Below, piece after piece: positions 1 through 10,214 of a DNA stretch of 64,000 nt; within the stretch, counting starts at the first letter, position 1; each line of letters begins with the position of its first letter. The notes under the pieces are model-generated. The model searched no databases and was not told the DNA's origin. It saw only the letters and a list, made by a program, of their open reading frames with translations. The DNA comes from Hetaerina americana (Eukaryota; Arthropoda; Insecta; Odonata; Calopterygidae). The stretch is from assembly GCA_022747635.1 (NCBI GenBank), contig JAKTNV010000004.1, forward strand, positions 84,301,552 through 84,365,551, given 5' to 3'. The position numbers were made by a program, and so were the translations under genes.

Positions 1-315
1 CTATTATTTTCAAATAATGAAAATCTTTTTCTGATGGTTATATCTACCGAATATTTGGTGCATAACCTTGTATAGCAATTAACTTTTTCTTTTCTATGTC
101 CCACCAGAAAACTCCCAATTTGACCCAAAATTTACAACTATTGGCCCAAATATTATAATTTTAAGAATTAGACAGAGTTTTTTTTAAATTTCACTGGGAT
201 ATTTGTTTTAGTCCTTAAATGTTTGTTTTTTTATGCATGAATGTATATACCTCTGTGGGTATGATTTTGCATACTCGTAGGTGTTAATTTTTCATGTTCC
301 TTGTTTTTTGTTCCT
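1..315. other. AT-rich intergenic DNA, nothing recognised
   Basis: AT-rich sequence with homopolymer runs of T. I see no long ORF, RNA gene or repeat boundary here before the GC-richer repeat tail that follows. Confidence 0.5.
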
Positions 316-368
316 TTTGTCCCCCCCGCCACACGCCCTTGCGGCGGCTTGAAGGGTATTATGTAGCC
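316..368 (+). repeat. LINE/SINE 3' tail, isolated copy
   Basis: A C-rich run followed by CGCCACACGCCCTTGCGGCG and GGGTATTATGTAG. The same arrangement (C-run, CGCC, a short loop, GGCGGCTT, GGGTATTATGTAG) recurs at 2893-2950 on this strand, and at 25832-25883 and 28132-28200 on the other strand. The last of these lies directly downstream of a reverse transcriptase remnant. The CGCC/GGCG parts can pair as a small stem, the kind of 3' structure that a non-LTR reverse transcriptase recognises. This copy has no visible coding region or tRNA head, so it is probably a 5'-truncated insertion. Confidence 0.55.
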
Positions 369-823
369 GCGGCAGTCATCTAGCAGATAGTTTTCTCATA
401 TCCAATCCCAATGTTTAAATGTAATATGCCTGTTCAAATGAAATCTTTGCATTGTCAGAAATTTCTCGCACTTTCAGCCAGCGATCCTCAATGATCATTT
501 TTAGCACTTTAAAGCAACGTTTCACAATGTAAGTTGTCTTGTGATTTGAGGAATTGCCTCCACTTGCTGAAAAGGTATTTTAATATTTTATAAGACTAAA
601 TAATTCTAACATCAAATTAAATCCAAACATTTTGGTTAGCTGTTTTGGGGAGTTTCTTGACACGCAGAAACTTTTCTTCAGAGTCGGGGGAGAATATCTC
701 TGACTCTAGAAAAATTAAAATATCTTCACAATCTATGCTCACTCAAAAATAGATGACAAATATAGGCTGCTTGTTCCATTTCAATGTAAAATTAAAAATA
801 TTTTATGGCATTTCTGCTTCGAT
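369..823. other. Intergenic, nothing recognised
   Basis: AT-rich unique-looking sequence between a repeat tail and the fold-back structure. No coding or RNA signal seen. Confidence 0.5.
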
Positions 824-1860
824 ATGAATTAGGTCGTGAAAACGGAATAGCCGAGACGGTAAACTTGATTGGCACAAAGTTGAAAGGAGGTGGGGAAAAC
901 AAGGTTACAAGTAAGGGGTGGGACAAGGAACACACACTAGGTCACTTGGGTGTGTTTAAGAAACAGTGACCCACGTATGCCTGAATCACATACTAAAAAG
1001 TCAAAATAAATAAAATATAAATGATAAAAATTAAAACAAACTCACAGCATCTCGATCACTAGGGTGTGTTAAGGAATAATAGCACTCCCGTAAATCGCAT
1101 TCACACACACACACTCAGGTTTTGCAAGGATCTCTCCTATAACAGTGACCCGCCAATCACACAGATGAATGCCAAATAACAATACAGATGTAACAAATAG
1201 GACGGACTTACATTCTTCTCTGAAGAGGCCTCCTTGGTAGGCGAAACACCTGGTGTCAGGTTTTCTCTGGGCACTTAACTATCCCTGATTCCTGATTCCT
1301 TAATTTTTGTTTGTGTGATTGACGGTCCCTGGCATATCGTAGGAGGAATCCTTGCAAGACCTTAAAGATTGACAGTGTCCGATTCACAAAGTTCTGATTC
1401 ACCCGAGTATTAAGTGATTGCGTGTTTACATACGTCCATTCTGTTTCGTTTGCTACTTCTGCATGTTTGGCGGGTCCCTGGCTTAGGAGGAATCCTGGTA
1501 AACCCTGAAAGAGTGAGCACTAGTGAATCGCAAAGGTCACTGTTTTTGAAAAAAACTCATCTGAGTCATTGAGTGAATGAGCGAAAGCGTGCGTCTGTTT
1601 TACTATTTTTTATTCACCTGTGCGATTGGCGGGTCACTGGCATAGGAGGGATCCTTGTAAACTCTGAGGGTGAGTGTAAATGCGATTCACAAAGATCTAA
1701 CACACCAGAGTGAATGAGTGATTGCTTATTTACGTTAGTCCGTCCTATTTTGTAATATCTGTATTGTTACCTGGCATTCAAGTTTACGGTCTCGGCTATC
1801 CCGTTTTCATTCCTTCAAGACCGTAGGTACGTTCATTTTATATTTACATGAATTAGGTTG
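824..1860. mobile_element. Fold-back-like element with compound inverted arms
   Basis: The outer arms at 837-875 and 1771-1809 are inverted copies with about four mismatches over 38 bases (core AGCCGAGAC / GTCTCGGCT). Inside them is a repeated unit marked by a GGCGGGTC-CTGGC-type block followed by AGGAGGAATCCTTG. It occurs as three direct copies on the right (from about 1321, 1469 and 1628) and two inverted copies on the left (near 965 and 1142), with a period of about 150-180 bases. The near-identical 13-mers ATGAATTAGGTCG (824-836) and ATGAATTAGGTTG (1848-1860) flank the structure. Long inverted arms built from short direct sub-repeats are typical of fold-back (Foldback/Galileo-like) transposons and of some palindromic satellites. 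No transposase ORF is visible, so any movement would need a protein from elsewhere. Repeat structure is seen directly; the transposon class is inferred. The 38 extra bases between the right arm and the right flanking repeat are unexplained. Confidence 0.6.
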
Positions 1861-2200
1861 TTGTGTTTCTCCTATGCTTCTCATTTCCATATATTTTTCT
1901 CTCTCTAGGTCATATTTCCTATCAATCTCCAAACTCAGGTATCTCATGTTTATACTCCTTCCAATTTAAATTTTAAGCAGTGTATAAAACATCAATGCTT
2001 TTTATTAGTTAGAGTGCTCGCTATCGAAATTAAATTCTATATTTTCAGCCAAGAAGGAAATTAGCAATACGATATTCCCGGTTTCCTTAGCGACGGAGTT
2101 GCCGGAAATAAGTGCTGTCTTTACGAGTGTTATCATTCAACGCAGGGTAATTTATTTTATCGTTCCATTATTAATAGAATGCAGATATCCTTCTTCAATC
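1861..2200. other. Intergenic, nothing recognised
   Basis: Mostly AT-rich sequence leading into the hairpin cluster. No feature identified. Confidence 0.45.
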
Positions 2201-2261
2201 GACTACAAGCTTGACGTGGTTTAAGGGCTTGTGCATTCTAAAGACTCATAGAGCTGTGCTG

Positions 2262-2514
2262 CCAGGAGCAATGATAAATTGCTCCTGGTTGGGTCACCCA
2301 TGCGAAATAGTGCGAAAGGTAGGAGTCAGACAAAAGATAGTACAGGCAGCGTCGGTTCTTCGGTGAGGCGGCTGCAAAGGCGTCACGTTAAAAACACTTT
2401 TGACGAAAGACACGGGAAACCACCCGAGTTATCACCCCGTGAAACGATGCTAAACAAAATTATGAGTCCTGGTAATGACAGGACTCGGCCATATGTTTGC
2501 GCAGGATCTGCGCA
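2262..2514. other. Cluster of three perfect hairpins (structured RNA or retroelement 5' part?)
   Basis: Three perfect stem-loops lie within 253 bases: 2262-2288 (11-bp stem, loop GATAA), 2464-2486 (8-bp stem, 7-base loop) and 2498-2514 (7-bp stem, loop GAT). The surrounding sequence is richer in GC than its flanks. An open frame of 109 codons (2279-2608, plus) runs through the region, but its protein has no domain I recognise and the hairpins argue against simple coding. It could be the structured 5' part of a degraded retroelement or an independent structured RNA. I do not recognise it as a known RNA family. Confidence 0.3.
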
Positions 2515-2892
2515 TGTACTCACGGTTATGATGGATAGTTTAATTGTGCCTTGTTTATATCAAAAGGGACGATTCTTAACCTACCTCTATGCAATCAAGG
2601 CAGTATAAAATATTCAAAACCTGCGTACGATTTCAATCAATTCTGCACAAAAAACAGTGCTGACAGATAACTGGAAAAAGATAGACATGATCTAATCTTA
2701 TTTTATTTTTCTCTGATTAGCAATACTTTGGTTTTTCATTAGACATCAAAGATTACAGGGATACGTGATACTCCAGTACGGTAAAGGGTTGCACTACCTC
2801 TACTTGAGCTACGATTTTGTGTGTGTAGGTTGGCATGAATTTGTTGGTTTTTGCATGTGGTTTTATTCTTAATGACGGGTGGTAATCTAACA

Positions 2893-2950
2893 CTCCCCAC
2901 CACACGCCATTTCGGCGGCTTGCGGGGTAGTATGTAGATGTAGATAAGAC
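2893..2950 (+). repeat. LINE/SINE 3' tail, second plus-strand copy
   Basis: CCACACGCC, GGCGGCTTGCGGGGTAGTATG and the ending TAGATGTAGATA match the tail behind the reverse transcriptase remnant at 28132-28200 (there on the minus strand, ending GTAGATGTAGA). The repeated TAGATG at the very end resembles the short terminal microsatellite of CR1-like elements. No reverse transcriptase frame is visible upstream of this copy, so it is a 5'-truncated insertion or the tail of a SINE whose head has decayed. Confidence 0.6.
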
Positions 2951-3130
2951 TAATGACCGGATGGTTTGGGATCGATTCTCGGGGATTCCCCTGGGAACCC
3001 TCAGCTTCACCCAAACAGGTATGATTTGTCGGGTACCATAATTTCCTGGAAAACTACGAGGATAGGAACTTGCCCCCTGACCCTGATGTGTGAATTTCAC
3101 TCGTTGTTGGGCTTAGCATTCAGCGAACCC
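2951..3130 (+). mobile_element. SINE-like repeat, copy 1
   Basis: This segment contains a B-box-like GGGATCGATTCTCGG followed by CCTCAGCTTC, GGTATGATTTGTCGGG, CATAATTTCCTGG and CCCTGATGTGTG. The same blocks occur in the same order on the minus strand at about 15005-15190 (CTTCAGCTTCCC, GCATGATTTTTCGGG, CTATATCTTCC, CCCTGATATGTG). Shared order at moderate identity points to an old dispersed short repeat. The B-box-like element suggests RNA polymerase III ancestry, but no full tRNA fold is visible. It begins right where the LINE tail at 2893-2950 ends. Confidence 0.45.
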
Positions 3131-6100
3131 TACCCTCATCTATCAAACTTTGGGTTGATTTCTGTGTAAAACAGTAATATTGTTTTTTTAAAGATTTAAA
3201 AAAATAAAAACAAACGTATATATGAAAGGAACCTGTCATATACCCCTCATAGCCCCACTTAAACCTTAAAATTAACACATTTTGCCCCTAAAGATCAATA
3301 TCTAAGGCGGCGCAGGTGTCCCTAATTTCAATGAACTTGACTGATGGCTGAAAAGGGTCTGGGAAGTAGTATATCATAGATGCGCCATGGACGACCCTCC
3401 GCAGGATTACGGAGAAAGATCGCCCGGAGAGATGAAAGTGAGCAGGGAGGGCGAATACCTAGGATTAAGTCGCCGGGGTGAAAGTGTAGATGGAGGGAGG
3501 TGGAATTAATGAGTAGATGGGGACATGAAGGAAAGCCGACGGGATGGGCCGTCGTATGTCCTTGGCCCTTTCCCACGGTGCTGCACTATGCTGCGTTGAA
3601 CAGCTTAGTTGTGATTTTATGCGGGTTGTATAAGCGATCATAAGGAAACGTTTTGCATCGTATCACTACCAGGGATCATTCGTTTCTTATTCTAATAATA
3701 TTTCACCTTATTCCTTATATGATTTCCGTTGACCGAAACCATTTCCTTCCGATCCGAAAGATCAGGTCTATAGTGGGTGTTTTTAATGGCTAAATCTGGT
3801 TTATTCGATTATATAATGGAGATCATGTGAGCTGACTTTGTTTTCTTTTTGCCGTTTGGTGCATTCGGTTTGAAAAGCTTTTACAAAGGGAACTTATCCA
3901 GTAAATGTGTTAATACGTCGAATTTTACTGATATAAGTACTGGGGATATGAGTGTTTGAAGAAGATTGTTTCCGAAATTTTTTGAGGTCAGATGACTTGA
4001 AAGCCGTAATGCATCTGAAATAAACTCCATTTTTAGGGTAATTACAAGTGTTCACTCATGGTAGCGATTCATGACTGCAAAATTTGCTATTTCCATGTTT
4101 TTAACTTTATATGCAATCTGGTTTTAAACTTGCAGCATCCGTTTCTTCAGGGGAAAATGCCAAAGCACGTCATAAATACATATGAGTCCAGTGAAATATG
4201 AGTAAGTTTTTAGTTTGGACGCACCGATTTTTTTTCCGTCAAGACCTTATTTGTAAAACCAAATGGATTATTATAATTTATTTTTCTAGTCAATTAACAT
4301 CAATTTTTCAATGCCACTGATAACACCCTTAAAAATTCTTGTTCTCTTTGAGGTCGGATGATGAAACTAAGAGTAAGGGATGTTGAAAAGAGCACATCTG
4401 AACCTTACGTCTTACAAACCTTTAAACGTTTTGCTAGACGGGATTAAATCAATTACGAATGGCAACTGTGGTTTCCTGAAAATTCTGATGACCAGGAAAT
4501 CGTGCTGATTGGCTTATGTCTATGAGCTTCCAGCCGAATCAAGCAGATTTGAAGCTGAGCTTCCATCATCCGCGGCGGTGTGGTTGCCCTGCTTAGATAG
4601 CACATAGTAATCATAGCTGAAATTGGTAATTTTATTATTTATTGATTTAATTTTTATTTTCCAGTGCATACTAGATGAGTTCTGTGCGTCAAAAATGGAT
4701 GATATTTATTACGTAGACTTTGGCTATCACAGAACGCAGTCGGCTATCTCGTGCCTACCATTGGTCAACAAACCTAAAAAAAATGTTTCAAAAAATGAGC
4801 TTCAACATAACTGGAGTATCTGTAAATAATTAAAAATTCACAAAATTTATTAGAAGAAGAATAACATTAATTTCTTGTATTTATAGAAACAAGGAACGTT
4901 GAATATGGGACCTAAATGACTAGAAAAACTTAAATAAGTATTCGGTTACTATTAAAATTAATTGATTTGGAAAGTTTAGCCTGCATATGAAAAAAAGGGG
5001 GATTTGAAGAGCCGTACGGGAGTAAGCGGATTACTTTCATCCAGGCATTTGGGTACAGTTCATTGACCGGATGAAGAATCGTATAAAGAACAAATGAATT
5101 TTGAAATTAAAAAAAAAGTTGTACAAAACAACTTGTATGGAGAGGCATTTGATGTGTATGTTTAATAGGAGAAGAGTAAAGTAATGGATGATGGAAATTA
5201 GTCACTGTCGTGGGTAAAGACCTTTTTTTTTCGAAAGAAAAAAATAGAGACGGTCGTGTTCCATCATCTAATGGGTTTGTGATGGCCTGGATCATGAAAC
5301 GGGATATTTTATTATTGGCAGATACCGCTATAATTAATACAGCAGTGTTTATTACGGTGAAAAATGAGGTCGCTAATTAACGCACGTGATTCCTCGACTA
5401 GCTAAAAAAAGTACTGAGCAGTGAGAAACGACGTCATTGTTTCCTCTTATAAGCAAGGTGGTCAAACGAGATCATCTCAACTCTATTTTAACAGTAAATT
5501 ACAACTGTATGTTCTAAACTCATTTAAAATTAAGTCTCATAATTCAAGAACTTGTTAATTAATTGTTGTAAATTTAATTTGCCTATGATGCAGTTTTAAC
5601 TTTAAAAAGACATAATGTTTTATTTATTATCTCAAAATTTATTCTGTATGGGAAACCGAAAGGTAGAGTGGGCAGGATGGTCGAATCAAATTATGTGCAT
5701 ATACCAGCTCCAAATATTTGATGTGCAGTGACTTCAGTGTTATCAATCTTATTTTGGGGTTTCACTTAGTACGAGTGTTTCCCCGTATGTTTGTATGGTT
5801 ACAAATGCTCATGCTATAAATATATTCTCCTTAATTCCATTACAATTACTGCTAATACTAGCCCCATGAAGTAGGTTAGTGCTGGATGAAATATTTTGGA
5901 GATGGATGCATATTCTTGGCATATGCCTGACGATTGGAATCTCCGGATACACATCCTATCAAATCAATTATATTTTACCATTTAGATGTTCCACAGACAT
6001 GTCTTACGACCGTGACAGATGTCCAAAGATTGCTGCACAGTGTAAATATGAATTAACCTACGCTTGGTTGTATCTAATAGACCTCAATAGGAAGGTTTAT

Positions 6101-7100
6101 TTTTATCGCCTTGGAACATTCAAGTAGAATAAATAATAGGTTTGGGATGGCGCAACAAATATTCTATGCCTACTGTCAGTACCCAGTCAGATACATGGTT
6201 TTAAAAGTAGGCTCATACCCTAAGATGAATTTGGCAATTTGTCAACATCCATGTAGCGAAGCCAGAGTATCAGGGTGCTGTAAAGTGATAAGAACCTAAA
6301 AGTGATAGGGGTAGTATTTTGCGATGCGAATTTAAACGAGTAAAATTATTCATCATTGTGATTTAGACTAATTTCTGTCACATAATGCAGAATTTTATGA
6401 AACTAGATGGGTTTACAAAAATATTAAACGTTAATGCAAATCAAATTTTCAAAATATTTCCAAATCATCCGAACGAAAGACCGCTCAAGTATTTTTTTCA
6501 TCAAAAAGACTGCAAAATTTTAAACTATAACTTTATCACCTTTCGTAGAATATAGCGGTGCTTTGCCACTGTCTCGAATAATATTCTTATTAATATTCGT
6601 CGGAACTTTTTAATATTCAAACTACTTTATAATATTGATATCTCATTTTTGACATTCAAACTCGTATTTTTAAGGGGGGCAGGCAAATTGCATGGTTTTA
6701 AAGGTCTACATGTGGGTGTATATCCGTTAATGAAACTTCTGGAAATACCCATAATTTAAACCTTTTTAATTCTTCATTCTATCAAGTCTTACCGAGCACT
6801 CAAAGCAGATACAGATAAAGCACATAACAGATACACGTATTTTTACGGAAATACCATTAATTTTAATGTTACATCCTTGTTATTAGTAAGGTTGAATAGT
6901 TTCACGACAATAAGTATTCATCTTATCCAATTATACGATGAGTATTATCAAATAATGTGAATAATTCTCTCAATAATCTACTTTTGACTTTCCTCAAAAA
7001 TTTTCTATTTTTGTGTTTCGATAATTATTATTACACATATTATCTCAAATGAAATGGTCTCATCATTTACACAGTGATATCGGTAAGCGGCTTGCTCACT
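3131..7100. other. Long intergenic stretch, no gene recognised
   Basis: About 4 kb of AT-rich DNA with one GC-richer patch at roughly 3305-3600 (rich in GGAG and CGCC words). Open frames here are all under 85 codons and give low-complexity or unrecognisable peptides; none has a domain motif or a convincing splice-bounded exon. A polypyrimidine tract with CAG near 4650 looks like a splice acceptor, but the following frame (4668-4829) resembles nothing I know. Confidence 0.45.
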
Positions 7101-7116
7101 GTACTCTAGTACATCA

Positions 7117-7297
7117 ACGTGTGAGGTCTGTCCAAAAAGGATGCAGCCAAGCAATATCTTGAGGATAATAGCCTATATTTAACGCTGAGGCTTTGTGTCC
7201 GTTCAAAGTACTCCCCTAGGGACCTCACACATTTATCCCAGCGCCTGTTCCACTTTTCAAAGCAATCGGCAAAATACTTTTCCGGAATGGTCAACAT
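7117..7297 (-). pseudogene. Mariner transposase C-terminus, fragment
   Basis: Read on the minus strand it encodes IPEKYFADCFEKWNRRWDKC followed by VRSLGEYFE. This is the characteristic C-terminal tail of mariner transposases (…CFEDWKKRW.KC…GDYFE), which lies after the catalytic core. The frame runs on without the usual stop into a segment matching a transposon end (plus strand GTGTGAGGTCTGTCCAAAAA). The N-terminal DNA-binding region and all three catalytic aspartates are absent. The fragment sits in a patch of other mariner debris (7370-7465 and 7572-7632) and is not functional. Confidence 0.75.
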
Positions 7298-7369
7298 ATT
7301 TGAGGAAATATTTCAACCATTTTATGTAAATATTTTGAAGAAAATGGCCCAACTGGAACAATGAGTCCT

Positions 7370-7465
7370 TAATCCCCTTTGATGTACTCCCCTTGGGACC
7401 TCAAACACTTATCCCGGCGTATCTACCTTTTTTCAAAACAAAGTCCTTTATCGGAATGGTCATAT
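7370..7465 (-). pseudogene. Second mariner C-terminal fragment
   Basis: The plus-strand words TACTCCCCTTGGGACCTCA and CACTTATCCCGGCG match the same C-terminal segment as the neighbouring copy (TACTCCCCTAGGGACCTCA, CATTTATCCCAGCG). On the minus strand this gives a broken version of the tail with DKCLRSQGEY in one frame and IPIKDF in another, so at least one frameshift is present. The two copies lie about 250 bases apart in the same orientation. That suggests a local duplication or two nested insertions of the same mariner family. Confidence 0.6.
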
Positions 7466-7571
7466 TCTGCCTTGTCGAATTCTATTTTCTCTCGTCAGCG
7501 TCGAGAATCTCGTACTGCAGTTACATAACTTGCAATACCGCAATTTTTTACCCAATTTTTCTAAAAGAGGT

Positions 7572-7632
7572 CATAATTGGAGATTAGTCATGGTCTACGG
7601 CTATGACTCTGAGACAAAAGCTCAGTTATCCT
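7572..7632 (+). pseudogene. Mariner catalytic-core fragment (first Asp region)
   Basis: In the plus direction the bases encode, across a one-base deletion, the equivalents of VI-GD-(S)W-VYGYD-ETKAQ. This corresponds to the ITGDE.WVYGYDPETK block around the first catalytic aspartate of mariner transposases. It is in the opposite orientation to the two C-terminal fragments just upstream, so the locus has been rearranged or holds two unrelated insertions. Only about 20 codons are recognisable. Confidence 0.5.
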
Positions 7633-10156
7633 AACACTCGGTTGACAAGATAGAGAAGAATGCGAATTTTAATGCTTAAATGCCCTTTATTTATTGAACA
7701 CACCTCGTAAACGAAAAAAATATTCACGTCTGCTTTCTGGTGGAGAAATATAGACCATATGTATAAAGAAAGGCTTCACGAGGAATTTCGAAGGATAAAT
7801 AAGTAGGCTAAATAAAGAGAGATACTAAACGGATGGCCATTATGTGTATTATGTTGCGGCGAACCATAAGCGGCACCGATCCTATTTGGTGACCGTCCAA
7901 AGGAATGAGGCCCAAATACCAACCTTACTCTTACTGATGGTTGTATAATCCACTTATGCATGCCTTCCCCTACTGATCACTGGACTCTGTTCGTGGCTTC
8001 TCAACACATTAAATCTTCACCATCAATCTGTAAGTGTTATATTCCAATCTCCTGAATGTTGTCTTTCTTCTCCGCCCCTTGCTGTCGATTCGGAGTAAAG
8101 TACACTCCATTTACATGTTGTACTGAAACGCTGGGGGTTGAAACGCTATTCCAGTGCTGTTCTATAACAAGGTAACCAAATAGATATGCCCGGAAGATAA
8201 AAAAGATCTTTTAAATGGTTTTATTGCTTCCGTGCTGCTGCTATTAGCTAAAGTTAAAGATTCATTGAACCTTACGGAACACCGGAGAAGAATGAAATAT
8301 TTTTCCTTTGTGTAAAGCATTCAGGACATTAATAATTACGCTGATTCCTTAACTTCCGTTTTATTTGAATCCGAGAATACTCTCGGATATGGGGGGAGTA
8401 ATGTATAGGCATTAGAAATGTGTGTACTATTTCTGTATATTATTTAAAGTATTGCTCTGCTAAAAGTACTTCATATTTTCCTTGGTACTAGCAGTAGGGC
8501 CGATTTGTCATAGTTATACAAATATCGGAACTCTGGCATTAATCCAATTGGCTGGAAGTGACTCGGAACTATTTGGCAATTTGAAATCATTAAGATATTA
8601 GACCATGAGATATTATAATATATGCAAATGTTTTTCTCTTCAAACAGTTCTGCTGATCTGTGGGTCTTTTGCCTGCCGCCTTTAACCCGAAATTTAAAGA
8701 ATTTAAGAATTGTTTGCGATAAAATGTCATAAAATTAATTCGTCAATTTCTGCAGAGGGCACTTCAAAACCTTTTCTTACTATATTTTGCAATAGTAGTT
8801 TCGGTGGTAACCTTTGATTAAAATCCATTTTAATTATGTATTGTTTAATAGTTACTTTTGGCTAAATAACTAAGTATTTAGTTAAGAGTAAGACTCGGAT
8901 TTAATTTCTCAAGTTTATATAACGAAGTATTTCCACTTTGGATTTTAGCTGATTTTCTATTTAAAGTCCTTCCGAAGGAGACGTTCGTGCGTTTCACGTC
9001 TCACTAAAAATGCCCTGAGGAGGTTTAACTATTTAAATTATGATTAGTAATGAATTAGATGACGGTATTGGTGAATTTCATTTAGTCATTTAGCAATATA
9101 CCAACTTTATTAAGATTATTCTGCTGATGAGGGATATATAGATGGCTCTTGGAAAACATTTCAACTCTTGGAGGAGAAAAAGTTGGGACACTTGTCGGAT
9201 ATAACTGAATATTTTGATGCATCTAAGATTATATCAACATGTCCTAGAAAGCTTAGACATGAATCTATTTTATCTCTGTTTTTCTACCATTCCTACCATT
9301 ATCAACCAAAAAGAACTGGAAACGAAAATCATGCGTGACCCCAAAAAATACTAACCTGATGCTTTTATTATGTGAGACATTTAAATTGTCCGCATAGCAT
9401 AGTTATAACACAAAATAGTTTCATATAAATAATCTCACATGCGTTTTCTTGGTCTATGTTTTCCTATTTAGAAGCGTTTTAAATAACTTAAAACTTGAAA
9501 TTCCGAGACACAAAAGAAGTTAAAAACCGTTTAATTTATTATTATTTTATTAATAATGCGGAATACTTTTCATGTAATACGTATTTTAAATTGAAGAAAA
9601 GTTTAATGCACTGTGGGGTGTCAAGTTGTGTTAGATAAAGCTAAGAAAGTTAACCTTGTGATGTATAAGTCCATTCAAAACCTAGTTTAAGCGTTAAACT
9701 ACCGATCAATAATAAATGGATGCATAAGAGGTTCATTAAATATTTAGGCCGAAAGTTGTGTTTATTTCCATTGGATACTTGTCTAGGAGTTTAGCGTTTG
9801 TGCGCATTTCATCACCCGAGTTACAATAGAAGAGATAGCAGGGAGGTGTTTGAATTTCACGAATATGTGGCTGACAAACTAACATAGTTTAGGAGTAATG
9901 TTTTGAGCGAGGAAGTCTACGGTAGAGAACAAGGCAGTCCGGATGGAGGACGTTGCAATAATAACCATGTTTTGAGCAAAAAACATGCGCCCTCTGCCGT
10001 TGCAGATGAAGTGTTCGTTAGTTGAGGGGTGTTGCTTTAATTACTAGGGTGGAATGCGGAAGTAATGTGAGATGAGAGAGAGAGAGAGAAAGCACCAAGG
10101 AGAGTTAGATAATTATGCGAGAATGGGGACGGAAGAAAGCGACATGGGAGTCTCAT

Positions 10157-10174
10157 CCAACTGCCGGCAGTTGG
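10157..10174. promoter_or_regulatory. 18-bp perfect palindrome with paired CAACTG/CAGTTG
   Basis: CCAACTGCCGGCAGTTGG reads identically on both strands. It contains two inverted CAGTTG words, which fit the Myb-type recognition core (YAACNG) and also a generic E-box (CANNTG). It overlaps TTGGCCAA. It lies in a GC-richer patch 33 bases before TCACGTGA. No transcription start can be placed, so a regulatory role is inference. Confidence 0.3.
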
Positions 10175-10206
10175 CCAAACTGCCCTCGTAACGGGGTGCG
10201 GGTGGA

Positions 10207-10214
10207 TCACGTGA
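10207..10214. promoter_or_regulatory. Palindromic E-box TCACGTGA
   Basis: TCACGTGA is the extended CACGTG E-box favoured by bHLH-zipper factors of the MITF/TFE/USF type. A single 8-base match is expected by chance about once per 65 kb, so alone it means little; its closeness to the 18-bp palindrome at 10157-10174 makes it worth listing. Confidence 0.2.

Noticed and set aside
824..1860. CRISPR array (regularly spaced repeats)
   Set aside because: Units are 150-180 bp, imperfect and present in both orientations in eukaryotic-type DNA; no short constant repeats with unique spacers.
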